Positions 53,401 through 57,715 of a stretch of DNA of 64,000 bases are shown piece after piece (position 1 is the stretch's first letter; the number at the start of each line of letters is the position of its first letter). Source of the DNA: Struthidea cinerea (taxonomy: Eukaryota > Chordata > Aves > Passeriformes > Corcoracidae); the NCBI GenBank assembly GCA_013397865.1, contig VZTI01000930.1, positions 562,437-626,436 on the forward strand, in the 5' to 3' direction. A model generated the notes under the pieces. That model searched no databases. It was not told the origin of the DNA and was given only the letters and a program-made list of their open reading frames with translations. A program made the position numbers and the translations under genes.

Positions 53401-55719
53401 TTATCTTGTAATTGTAAGGAAGAAAAGGTAACAGAGCTCATTATGTACACCATGAAGTATAAAATCAGGATGGCAAGCAATGCAAAATTATTTTAAGTGG
53501 TTAGAAGTTGACATCTTCACAATCAAAGTTTTCTTTAAAAATCCAATATTGGCCAGAATTATTTTTGCCTCTTTTTTTTTCGTATTTTTCTTAGGGCAGT
53601 TTCTGCTGACACAGTTTCACTGAAAGTCTGTAATCTGTTTCTGTCGAAGTGCGTACAAGACCAGTACCTTCTGCAATTACTAAAAAATGCAGACGGTATC
53701 AGCACCTGGGTTGCTGCTGAAATTGTAACATGTCACACAACTAAGGTTTGTCATTGTTTATTGTGCTAGTAACTACAAAACAGTTATTTCTTTGTTATTG
53801 TCTAGGAATTGCTAGGTAGCAAACCTGCAGGAAATATTCTGAAATACACCTGTGAGTGGGCTGTTAAAAATTTGGTTTGTTGTCACAAGGAGGGTCCTGG
53901 ATGCTTTTTAGTAGCAGGTGTCAAAACCTAACAGAATGTAAGAAATGGCTTGTCTGAGGGGAATATAGGTCAAACTTTTATCAAGGACACCTGAGTGACA
54001 GAAAGGGAAAAACTTCGTGTGAAGGGAAATGTTACTACAGAGAGGAATTTCGATAACAACTTGAAAAGGAAATAGCTCTTCCTCCTTCTCATTTAATTTT
54101 TTAATGTAGATTTACTATGTCTGTATATGTATATATTATATATCTTAATTTTTTCCAGCGGCAGGTGGGCTTGTTATCAAAATTTCTTCTTATAGCAAAA
54201 TGCTGCTATGAACAAAGAAATTTTGCTACTGCAATGCAAATCCTAGCAGGCTTGGAAAATCTTATTGTACGACAGTTACCAGTAAGTTTGGGACTCTGTT
54301 CTCTAACCATTTTACTTAATATAATTCTGTTTGAATATGGACATTAATGTGAAAAACAAAAACATATTCTGTTTTATTGTAAGGCCTGGAAAATTTTACC
54401 TGCAAAAGTAGCTGAGATAATGGAGGAACTCAAGGCTGTTGAGGTATAGTATAAACCCCTTAATGCAAAATTACTTTTTGGGGTTGGAGAAGGTGCAAGA
54501 TCTGCTTAAATGGGTGTCTCTGCAGGATGAAAACCATAATTATTACTTGGTATTATGAATTTAATTTTATTGAAGACTTTTTACTCCTAATCCAAAAGTT
54601 TACATAAATTTTGATCTGAGTATTTCTTTAACATGTGTCCTGTGTGACAAATCAAAATTTCAAAAGCAAGCTAAAATATTAGATATGACACATTGCATTA
54701 GAGGATTTCTGCAGAAGCTTTGCAGCTGTAATGTGTTCTGAAAAATCTTAAACGTTTATTTTATTATAGGCATTCTTTTATTGATCTATACAATTTTGAA
54801 ACATAGAGTGAGGTTTTAAAATGTAATTTTGCCTGTAATTTAGAGCAATTAAAATTATGTATGAAGTATCTTTTGATTAAAGTTACTTTATTTATTTGTG
54901 TACTTTAAAAAGTTTGCCACCAGATGAATTCGTAGTGTTGTCTTGAACTTTAGTGGCGAAAGTTGATATTCATGACAAATAAATAGATGGTGTTAAGTAC
55001 ATGGAGAACTTGTAAAGTCTTCCCCAGTACTTAATGTGAGATTAATCTGAGTGCATTTTTTTACTAGGTGTTTTTAAAAAGTGACAGCTTATGCCTGATG
55101 GAAGGAGACAGATTCAAAACTCTTCCAACAATTCCATCAGCCCATGTTTTGGCTATGCATGTCCAACAACTTGAAACTGGAGGATTCACAATGACAAATG
55201 GAGCTCACAAGTGGACTAAACTTAGGTAATTATTTTAATTATGTGTGTATATCACCTACATTTTTTCTTATACTATTGTCTAATGAGATAGTGAGAGCTA
55301 ATGCAGCATTTCACAATTACCAGTTCAGATAGTTTCATTTGTTTGGACATGTAATTAGCGGTACATATACAATAGAATAAAATGCTTGATGCCTTTGAAT
55401 TTCCTTTAAAGTTTGGGTTTTGGTTTATGCTTTTGTTTTTCTCATCAGCAAAACAAACTAATATTTTTTACCATATTCTCTTACAAGAAATATTGCAAAA
55501 GTCGTGAGCCAAGTTCATGCCTTTCAAGAGAATCCTTATACATATGCACCAGATTTCAAGCTGCAGTCTTACCTCAGACAAAGAATAACTCGTTTTAAAG
55601 ATGCAGACATTTCTGCCTTGGCAGCTGACAACTGTGCCAACTTCCATCAGATACCAGCAGAAAAACATTCTCGAAAAATTCAGGACACCCTGCGCAGGAT
55701 GAAAGCAACATTTCAGTAA
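2233..55719 (+). CDS. KNDC1: KNDC1 (very-KIND) Ras guanine-nucleotide exchange factor; 29 exons, 5' partial
   Basis: The spliced product is a Ras exchange factor of 1,870 visible residues. In mammals it acts in neurons, mainly in dendrites: the second KIND domain binds MAP2 and the CDC25-type domain loads GTP on Ras, restraining dendrite growth. Seen here, in order: two KIND (non-catalytic kinase C-lobe) domains, two long polar linkers, a coiled coil, a RasGEF N-terminal module and a RasGEF domain ending RRMKATFQ-stop. Exon lengths sum to 5,613 nt with matching phases and no internal stop, so the gene is intact. Mammalian KNDC1 is about 1,750 residues; this one is longer mainly in the linkers. 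The first coding exon lies upstream of the window, because the visible reading frame opens inside KIND1 at ENVSLADILSL without a start. Two introns have GC donors. Identity is very sure from domain order and many near-identical peptides recalled from the human protein. Exact exon ends are inferred from splice signals. Confidence 0.96.
2432..5725 (+). other. KNDC1: KNDC1 intron, 3.3 kb
   Basis: GT-AG intron, AT-rich, with a T-run near 2929-2945 and a G-rich patch near 4480-4500. I see no conserved coding segment and no recognisable element. Confidence 0.8.
5726..5784 (+). CDS. KNDC1: KNDC1 exon 2 of window: KIND1
   Basis: A 59-nt exon, phase 1 in and 0 out. It encodes DDPEGAFVPPEFDITGNTFE of KIND1, which fits the mammalian protein residue for residue in most positions. 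The donor is GAG|GCAAGT, a GC donor with otherwise ideal consensus. The next exon restores AHIYSLG only if this GC site is used. Confidence 0.94.
6551..6583 (+). repeat. G-rich tract, possible G-quadruplex
   Basis: Within about 33 nt there are three runs of 4-5 G (6558-6562, 6570-6573, 6578-6582) plus several GG pairs. On the coding strand this could form a quadruplex in the pre-mRNA. No function is known from sequence alone. Confidence 0.4.
9306..9339. repeat. Perfect 11-bp inverted repeat with 12-nt loop
   Basis: CTTTGGAGTTA at 9306-9316 is exactly complementary to TAACTCCAAAG at 9329-9339, with a 12-nt spacer. It lies inside the 15.8-kb intron. It is too short to resemble a pre-miRNA hairpin. 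Confidence 0.6.
17037..17056. repeat. 20-bp perfect palindrome
   Basis: A self-complementary AT-rich sequence centred on AAGTACTT. Part of it (AAGTACTTTAAA) repeats immediately downstream at about 17058-17069. Probably chance in AT-rich intronic DNA. Confidence 0.55.
21588..21734 (+). CDS. KNDC1: KNDC1 exon 3 of window: KIND1
   Basis: 147 nt, phase 0 to 0, 49 codons. It encodes AHIYSLGATLKAAIEYVVEP, then an acidic helix region ending PENRPDIE. This matches the KIND1 helices of mammalian KNDC1. Acceptor CATGCAG, donor GTAAAA. Confidence 0.96.
21735..24567 (+). other. KNDC1: KNDC1 intron, 2.8 kb
   Basis: GT-AG intron. It holds a slightly GC-richer stretch near 22660-23130 and short-period CAG then TAG/TAA repeats at about 23622-23715. 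No coding segment was recognised. Confidence 0.8.
23622..23715. repeat. CAG-rich and TAG/TAA trinucleotide low-complexity tract
   Basis: A short run of CAG units (about 23628-23660) is followed after about 30 nt by AGT/AAT units (about 23690-23712). These are short imperfect microsatellites in an intron. Confidence 0.5.
24568..24685 (+). CDS. KNDC1: KNDC1 exon 4 of window: end of KIND1
   Basis: 118 nt, phase 0 in and 1 out. It encodes SILSLCEEKMKIASSSNICR followed by SLSAVGRRVLSIESFGASQ. This closes KIND1 and is strongly conserved with mammals. Acceptor TCTCTAG, donor CAAG|GTAACC. Confidence 0.95.
24686..25038 (+). other. KNDC1: KNDC1 intron, 353 bp
   Basis: Short GT-AG intron with nothing recognisable in it. 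Confidence 0.8.
25039..26057 (+). CDS. KNDC1: KNDC1 exon 5 of window: long linker between KIND1 and KIND2
   Basis: The largest exon (1,019 nt, phase 1 in and 0 out, about 340 codons). Composition is rich in Ser, Asn, Asp, Glu and Lys, with no hydrophobic core pattern, so it is probably disordered. I recognise no motif in it. It is open throughout, and its phase joins KIND1 to KIND2. The donor is CAG|GTAGTA; reading into the intron would add 21 residues and then stop at 26121-26123. Linkers of this gene differ greatly between species, as expected for disordered sequence. Confidence 0.9.
26930..27035. repeat. 53-bp tandem duplication interrupted by an N
   Basis: Two adjacent 53-bp copies, 26930-26982 and 26983-27035, differ at two bases plus the ambiguous base at 26982. 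It is either a real local duplication or two reads of the same sequence joined end to end. Confidence 0.8.
27121..27285. repeat. Perfect 3 x 55 bp tandem repeat (minisatellite)
   Basis: Three identical 55-bp units start at 27121, 27176 and 27231, each beginning CAGCCCATCTTCC and ending TTCAGTCTCT. The period is not a multiple of three, so the ORF across it reads each copy in a different frame. That argues against coding. Identical copies suggest recent expansion. Confidence 0.92.
30370..30461. repeat. AT-rich imperfect repeat
   Basis: The motif CTTTTATTTAA recurs three times (about 30382, 30407 and 30423), with TTTAAATTAAAT between copies. It reads as a slipped-strand low-complexity array. 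Confidence 0.5.
31443..31545. repeat. ACTAGTGTG dispersed repeat cluster
   Basis: ACAACTAGTGTGGATAA occurs at 31447, and nearly the same sequence at 31478, followed by further ACTAGTGTG copies. TAGTTGTA/TACAACTA forms a small 8-bp hairpin near 31503-31521. The origin is unknown. Confidence 0.55.
32574..32681. repeat. T/G-rich low-complexity tract
   Basis: About 100 nt of mixed T-runs and GGTT/TTTG units in the intron. ORFs across it are compositional artefacts. Confidence 0.5.
33741..33855 (+). CDS. KNDC1: KNDC1 exon 6 of window: start of KIND2
   Basis: 115 nt, phase 0 in and 1 out. It encodes WISLKLLLSWYGRPLKDYEL and then WALCHECLCTLQTCIDYP, the start of the second KIND domain. KIND2 is the MAP2-binding module in mammals. 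The WALCHECL segment parallels the WAICLECC of KIND1, which supports the internal domain duplication. Confidence 0.95.
34569..34589. repeat. (CAC)n microsatellite
   Basis: A run of about six to seven CAC units inside an intron. Confidence 0.7.
36621..36663. other. Assembly gap, 43 N
   Basis: Forty-three unknown bases flanked by T-runs on both sides. It is probably an unresolved poly-T or T-rich stretch inside an intron. No coding sequence appears to be lost, because the exons on either side join in phase. Confidence 0.95.
36949..37020 (+). CDS. KNDC1: KNDC1 exon 7 of window: KIND2
   Basis: 72 nt, phase 1 to 1. It encodes VVLCLDSVLIDCHGRILFAA, then PKDE. This resembles CLDSVLVDC of the mammalian protein. 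Acceptor TTTTTTTGCAG, donor GTAAAA. The 102-bp intron that follows has nothing of note. Confidence 0.94.
37123..37184 (+). CDS. KNDC1: KNDC1 exon 8 of window: KIND2
   Basis: 62 nt, phase 1 in and 0 out. It encodes ESCDVFYLAPEIEEEDVDTE and a final K. The YLAPE motif matches the pseudo-activation-segment region of the KIND fold (compare APE in true kinases). Acceptor CATTTAG, donor GTAATG. Confidence 0.94.
37185..39387 (+). other. KNDC1: KNDC1 intron, 2.2 kb
   Basis: GT-AG intron joining DTEK directly to VCVYGVAAVLW, as in mammals. A 142-codon ORF at 38539-38967 contains an exon-like segment, listed separately. Confidence 0.8.
38656..38896 (+). other. Candidate cryptic or poison exon in KNDC1 intron
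   Basis: An open segment follows the pyrimidine-rich acceptor TATCTTTCAG and reaches two possible donors, GCAG|GTAGCA (end 38845, 190 nt) and GACAG|GTATAA (end 38896, 241 nt). Both give phase 1, while the next exon begins in phase 0. Inclusion would therefore shift the frame and meet a TAA about 31 codons into the next exon. No homology was recognised; it may be chance. Confidence 0.25.
39388..39546 (+). CDS. KNDC1: KNDC1 exon 9 of window: KIND2
   Basis: 159 nt, phase 0 to 0, 53 codons. It encodes VCVYGVAAVLWMAAKYSVPP, then LPRKFKKLLLDMARKNPEER and PSLTAAIK. The LLLDMA-x-PEERPS arrangement is the C-lobe helix signature shared with kinases. Clear match to mammalian KIND2. Confidence 0.96.
39547..39876 (+). 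other. KNDC1: KNDC1 intron, 330 bp
   Basis: GT-AG intron ending in a T-rich tract and TTTTAG. Nothing else seen. Confidence 0.8.
39877..39954 (+). CDS. KNDC1: KNDC1 exon 10 of window: end of KIND2
   Basis: 78 nt, phase 0 to 0. It encodes TCDHYLLEQGINSKNILTLL and GKPIFK, corresponding to the YLLQRGMDSRKIL region of mammals. It forms the last helix of KIND2. Donor GTAAGA. Confidence 0.94.
39955..40600 (+). other. KNDC1: KNDC1 intron, 646 bp
   Basis: GT-AG intron with T-rich low-complexity sequence near 40050-40100. No other feature. Confidence 0.8.
40601..40691 (+). CDS. KNDC1: KNDC1 exon 11 of window: second linker
   Basis: 91 nt, phase 0 in and 1 out. Acidic sequence beginning AIEEEVLSQDHVTFEF. 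It lies just after KIND2 and has no recognised motif. Acceptor ATTGTTAG, donor GTAAGC. The 172-bp intron that follows is unremarkable. Confidence 0.9.
40864..41026 (+). CDS. KNDC1: KNDC1 exon 12 of window: second linker
   Basis: 163 nt, phase 1 in and 2 out. It encodes GFVPFTSESKLVAVKGPVPC and later FTSPATHFKPIILKQDANIT. Both correspond well to mammalian GFLPVSS...LVAVPGPVP and ATHFKPIVL. This part of the linker is under constraint, unlike the next exon. Confidence 0.94.
41119..41951 (+). CDS. KNDC1: KNDC1 exon 13 of window: long polar linker
   Basis: 833 nt, phase 2 in and 1 out, about 278 codons. Rich in Ser, Thr, Asn, Gln, Glu and His; probably disordered. The end, LLQEVIHLIQEEFAFDGYLE, is helical in character and leads into the conserved block of the next exon. 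The frame is open throughout, and both splice junctions keep phase. No domain was recognised in the body of this exon. Confidence 0.92.
42061..42205 (+). CDS. KNDC1: KNDC1 exon 14 of window: conserved island in linker
   Basis: 145 nt, phase 1 in and 2 out. It encodes GNFILNLKEIKFGMFSDRIC followed by EKFCDLYWDEKLLENLYQVV. The remembered mammalian sequence has EKFCDLYWDEKLL almost unchanged, so this is a small folded or binding element between KIND2 and the coiled coil. The acceptor is GAACAAG and the donor TATG|GTAGGT. The next in-frame triplet past the donor would be a stop (TAG), which fixes the splice choice. Confidence 0.93.
42206..43765 (+). other. KNDC1: KNDC1 intron, 1.6 kb
   Basis: GT-AG intron, AT-rich, ending TATTTTCAG. 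No feature recognised. Confidence 0.8.
43766..43854 (+). CDS. KNDC1: KNDC1 exon 15 of window: second linker
   Basis: 89 nt, phase 2 in and 1 out. It encodes CITEADEAKCDNIFQDVKKS followed by ESLASSDQKE, an acidic/basic polar stretch. It is supported by the phase match on both sides and strong splice signals, not by recognised homology. Confidence 0.82.
43855..45303 (+). other. KNDC1: KNDC1 intron, 1.4 kb
   Basis: GT-AG intron. Nothing beyond AT-rich unique sequence was seen. Confidence 0.8.
45304..45698 (+). CDS. KNDC1: KNDC1 exon 16 of window: second linker
   Basis: 395 nt, phase 1 in and 0 out. Polar, Ser/Glu-rich, with an aromatic stretch (PGWSSAFYGAECFDSEVHSY) that could be a short binding motif. 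Acceptor CTTCTTTAG, donor GTG|GTGAGT. It leads into the coiled coil in the next exon. Confidence 0.9.
45699..47511 (+). other. KNDC1: KNDC1 intron, 1.8 kb
   Basis: GT-AG intron ending TTAAATAG. No recognisable feature. Confidence 0.8.
47512..47605 (+). CDS. KNDC1: KNDC1 exon 17 of window: coiled coil
   Basis: 94 nt, phase 0 in and 1 out. It encodes ELEQLLMMETKNYRKTIKFY then QKLLQKERRSK. This is a charged heptad-like helix very close to LEQQLMMEKRNYRKTLKFYQ recalled from the human protein. Donor GTAAGA. The next intron is only 111 bp. Confidence 0.95.
47717..47814 (+). CDS. KNDC1: KNDC1 exon 18 of window: coiled coil
   Basis: 98 nt, phase 1 in and 0 out. It encodes KLKGQLQEMKSKVQFLELVK and KYVQ, the rest of the coiled coil. 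The donor is CAG|GCAAGT, the second GC donor of this gene. The next exon continues MMYAEQWGVE, matching mammalian VMYAERWGLE, only if this GC site is used. Confidence 0.95.
47815..48097 (+). other. KNDC1: KNDC1 intron, 283 bp, GC-AG type
   Basis: Begins GCAAGT and ends TTTGAGCAG. Reading across the donor meets a stop within about 20 codons, so retention would truncate the protein before the GEF domain. Confidence 0.9.
48098..48309 (+). CDS. KNDC1: KNDC1 exon 19 of window: start of RasGEF N-terminal module
   Basis: 212 nt, phase 0 in and 2 out. It encodes MMYAEQWGVESSVLPTVIHN, then MDESSLLLYYNTEKHQ and VLQAGTPLGLMAYLYS. The last part begins the RasGEF_N (LTE, Ras exchanger motif) fold, where a Leu-rich helix follows the GTP-LGLMAYL turn. 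Strong match to mammalian KNDC1. Confidence 0.96.
48310..49572 (+). other. KNDC1: KNDC1 intron, 1.3 kb
   Basis: GT-AG intron. A 99-codon ORF at 48666-48965 shows no family and is treated as chance. Confidence 0.8.
49573..49686 (+). CDS. KNDC1: KNDC1 exon 20 of window: RasGEF N-terminal module
   Basis: 114 nt, phase 2 to 2. It encodes NAFLEGYVQQFLYTFRYFCT then QEEFLQFLLDRISSTLS. This is the canonical 'F..TFR.F.t..efL..L..R' core of RasGEF_N domains. Confidence 0.96.
49687..50089 (+). other. KNDC1: KNDC1 intron, 403 bp
   Basis: GT-AG intron ending TTCTCACCAG. No other feature. Confidence 0.8.
50090..50237 (+). CDS. KNDC1: KNDC1 exon 21 of window: RasGEF N-terminal module
   Basis: 148 nt, phase 2 in and 0 out. 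It encodes ASLDPSTSLTKICNRSFYIL then QAWIEDCYSVDFATN and LKEFISSK. The 'R...vL..Wie..y..DF' pattern is typical of RasGEF_N. Donor GTAATT. The following 270-bp intron is unremarkable. Confidence 0.95.
50508..50687 (+). CDS. KNDC1: KNDC1 exon 22 of window: linker between REM and GEF
   Basis: 180 nt, phase 0 to 0. It encodes VASLNGYGERLLSLLEDASA and ends LHSLCKKLSEDVSRK. It parallels mammalian LCKRLSED.ISRK. It is higher in GC than the other exons around it, and CpG-bearing codons cluster in its first half. Confidence 0.93.
50688..51741 (+). other. KNDC1: KNDC1 intron, 1.1 kb
   Basis: GT-AG intron ending TTTTTTCTACAG. No recognised feature. Confidence 0.8.
51742..51957 (+). CDS. KNDC1: KNDC1 exon 23 of window: start of RasGEF catalytic domain
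   Basis: 216 nt, phase 0 to 0, 72 codons. It begins NFYWKLSKGMGP, includes VLPKPCCSSFTEETSVSF, and ends with SAQQLCWQLTLLQQ. That last stretch corresponds to the first helix of CDC25-type domains ('iA.QLTl.e..lf'). Donor GTACAA. The 294-bp intron that follows is featureless. Confidence 0.94.
52252..52334 (+). CDS. KNDC1: KNDC1 exon 24 of window: RasGEF domain
   Basis: 83 nt, phase 0 in and 2 out. It encodes EVFHKCHPVHFLNSRALGVK then DKCVAVP. HKCHPVHFLNSRALG is essentially identical to mammals. Acceptor TTTGTTTAG, donor GTAAGT. Confidence 0.95.
52335..53594 (+). other. KNDC1: KNDC1 intron, 1.3 kb, containing a CR1 fragment
   Basis: GT-AG intron ending TTTTTCTTAG. It holds a CR1 LINE fragment at 52731-52872, annotated separately. 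Confidence 0.8.
52731..52872 (-). mobile_element. CR1 LINE 3' fragment (reverse orientation)
   Basis: The run TCACAGAACAGCTGAGGTTG, then GAAGAGACCTCGCAAGATCA and GTGCAACC, is the reverse complement of the 3' end of chicken-type CR1 elements. The following CCCAGGGCTGTGTGCAGTTG and the GGAGACTTCACAGCTTCTCTG stretch continue the same consensus. It is a diverged, 5'-truncated copy. Confidence 0.85.
53595..53745 (+). CDS. KNDC1: KNDC1 exon 25 of window: RasGEF domain
   Basis: 151 nt, phase 2 in and 0 out. It encodes QDQYLLQLLKNADGISTWVA then AEIVTCHTTK. The 'W...eiv' segment is the conserved helix of RasGEF domains that precedes the F..iA block. Donor AAG|GTTTGT. Confidence 0.96.
53746..54158 (+). 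other. KNDC1: KNDC1 intron, 413 bp
   Basis: GT-AG intron ending TTTTTTCCAG. A second CAG lies six bases inside the exon, so a two-residue (RQ) alternative acceptor is possible. Confidence 0.8.
54159..54281 (+). CDS. KNDC1: KNDC1 exon 26 of window: RasGEF catalytic core
   Basis: 123 nt, phase 0 to 0. It encodes RQVGLLSKFLLIAKCCYEQR then NFATAMQILAGLENLIVRQL. This is the signature 'kFi.iA..c....N...m.il.gL' block of CDC25-family Ras exchange factors, fully intact. Donor CCA|GTAAGT. A 102-bp intron follows. Confidence 0.97.
54384..54443 (+). CDS. KNDC1: KNDC1 exon 27 of window: RasGEF domain
   Basis: 60 nt, phase 0 to 0, exactly 20 codons: AWKILPAKVAEIMEELKAVE. It matches the mammalian AWRILPAKIAEVMEELKAVE with conservative changes only. 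The acceptor ATTGTAAG is weak. Confidence 0.96.
54444..55067 (+). other. KNDC1: KNDC1 intron, 624 bp
   Basis: GT-AG intron, AT-rich, ending TTTTTTACTAG. Nothing else seen. Confidence 0.8.
55068..55225 (+). CDS. KNDC1: KNDC1 exon 28 of window: RasGEF domain
   Basis: 158 nt, phase 0 in and 2 out. It encodes VFLKSDSLCLMEGDRFKTLP, then HVLAMHVQQLETGGFTMTNG and AHKWTKL. Nearly unchanged from the mammalian protein. Donor GTAATT; a 262-bp intron follows. Confidence 0.97.
55488..55719 (+). CDS. KNDC1: KNDC1 exon 29 of window: last coding exon
   Basis: 232 nt, phase 2 in, ending TAA at 55717-55719. It encodes NIAKVVSQVHAFQENPYTYA, then LQSYLRQRITRFKDADISAL and the C-terminus KIQDTLRRMKATFQ. The end matches mammalian LRRMKATFQ exactly. 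The acceptor TTACAAG is a weaker AAG type but is forced by the phase and homology. Confidence 0.97.
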
Positions 55720-57715
55720 TTATTTAAATTTCATCTCTTCTATTCTGAGTCTAGACTGTAAAACTGGATTAAGTTGACTTCATCTACTGGACCAATTTCC
55801 AAGCAAGTACTTAAGTGAAACGACATAAGATACTGTCTCAAGTTGAAATTTTTATATTTCTTAACATGGAATTATAAAATGCTGACTAATGAGATTTGAA
55901 TCGCTGGCAACTGGATAGCAGATCAAAAGAATAAAAATAGAGATAAAATGTAAGAGAGTATAGATGAAAAAGATTATTAATTTTGTTACTCTTCTTTGGC
56001 ATAAATAATTAATTAGCCTGAAAACCAATATCTAAAAAATACTGTGGAACTAAGTTAAAATTAAAGCTTCTGTTGCCAAGTTGGCCTAGGAGAGTTCGAA
56101 ACATAGTTCATTAAATGTTGAATCTATTTTTATATAAACACAGTACACTTATATCCTGTCACATTGTGCATATAATTCAGGAACACAGATCCTTTGCTAT
56201 TCACTGACTGTTGGTGTGTCTTGCTTTTATGTTGTATGTTATAAAAACTGTAACTGACTGAAATAACTGGCCGTCTAGTTCTCCTACCAAGGAAGGAGAG
56301 GAATCCTATACTTCAACTTTTTTTGTCTGTTTGTTTGATTTTAAAGTCGTCAGACTAACCTGTTTCCAAATGAAAGTAAGATCTGAATGTAAGTATTAAC
56401 AATTTGTTGTTCTGCTTCTGCACTTCTGGCATTGTGAAGAAAGTAAATGTGAAATTGCTTTTTTTATCTGCATTTGGCACAATAGTCACTTTGCCAATTT
56501 ATGTCTGTCTGTATGTGTGCACATTTGAGTATGGCTTTTGCTCCTGAGGTTGTTTTTGTAGATCACAATGCAATGCTCCAGCAGCATCCAGTAGAAGATA
56601 ACCATGTGAAATTTGGATCTGCAACTTGTAAACCTGTGGTGCTAACCTATTCATAGAGTTTATACTTACAAGACCTTCTGAATGGCCATGAAATGTGTTG
56701 CTATTGCTAGAAAATTTGTTGAGCTACCCAGGTTTATGCAAGGCCAGAATGTTAAGGCTGCAAATTATTGACAAATACAAGTATTTCTACCAGAGGGAGT
56801 AATGGTAGTGTTGAATGAAAAGTAGGGAAGGGCAAGAGACAGTTAAGCTCTGTTCTGAAAGTGATTTGCTTAAAACTGTGTTTAAAAAAGATGAAAAGGA
56901 AAATGTTTTGTGAGAAGTGAAGGGCAGATGTGAACTAAGTATCGCATCAAGTGTTAGTGATGGAGAAGGATCATGATGTAAGAAATGGGAGTGTGTACAT
57001 GTCTGGTATTTTGCAGTTGTACTGTTGTGTTTGACAGAAGTGCACGTGCACATGCTAAACTGTAGTTTTCTCAATGTATAAGAGGAAGGCTTCTCCTTTT
57101 CTCTTGTCAGTAACAGCAATATTACATCTCGAGCCTCTCTCATCTTCCTCAGTAAAAACAAGGTGTGTCCATACTTTCCATTAAATACTCAGTTACTTTT
57201 TCTTACTAATACAATAATACTAACTTTTGGCTCTTACTGGTTTAAACACTGGAGAACTCAGTCCTCAACAGGGCTGTCTTGGTTTTGTTCTACTTTTAAT
57301 ATGATTTATTTTGTTGTTTACCATAGGTAGTTTTAATATGTCATTATTTACAGTATTCTGACTTAGCCTTAAGGAAGTAAATCATGTTGCTATTTCTCTA
57401 AAAATTGCCAAATGTGAAAACATTTAATCTTTACCTCCTACCTTTATATAATGTAATGATTTAAGAATGTTAATGATAACCTTATTTTCAGACATACATT
57501 CCACGTATTTTATCTGTATGCATTATTTTAAATAATTGTTTTCAATAATAGTTACTTGGGTTTTTCTCAGTTAAAAATTGCCATTCACTTGAAACCACAC
57601 CTTGCCTTTGAAAGACAGTAAAATTTTAAATAGCATAAGCTCTACTAATGTAAAGTACTCCACAAAACTTGCTAATCACGTGATCTTAATAAATTCATTT
57701 TATACAATTACCAGT
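55720..57715 (+). other. KNDC1: Putative KNDC1 3'UTR
   Basis: AT-rich, stop-rich DNA follows the stop codon. An early AATAAA stands at 55930-55935 and a better placed one at 57688-57693, so the UTR may be about 0.2 or about 2 kb long. The end given assumes the distal site. No coding sequence was seen. Confidence 0.5.
57688..57693 (+). terminator. KNDC1: Candidate KNDC1 poly(A) signal
   Basis: AATAAA hexamer, followed after about 30 nt by the T-rich stretch CTTTTGAGATTGCTTTTGTG, a possible downstream element. A proximal AATAAA at 55930 is an alternative. Confidence 0.45.

Noticed and set aside
56787..57161. 124-codon minus-strand ORF in the putative 3'UTR
   Set aside because: Ser/Leu/His-rich translation with no recognised family; probably chance.
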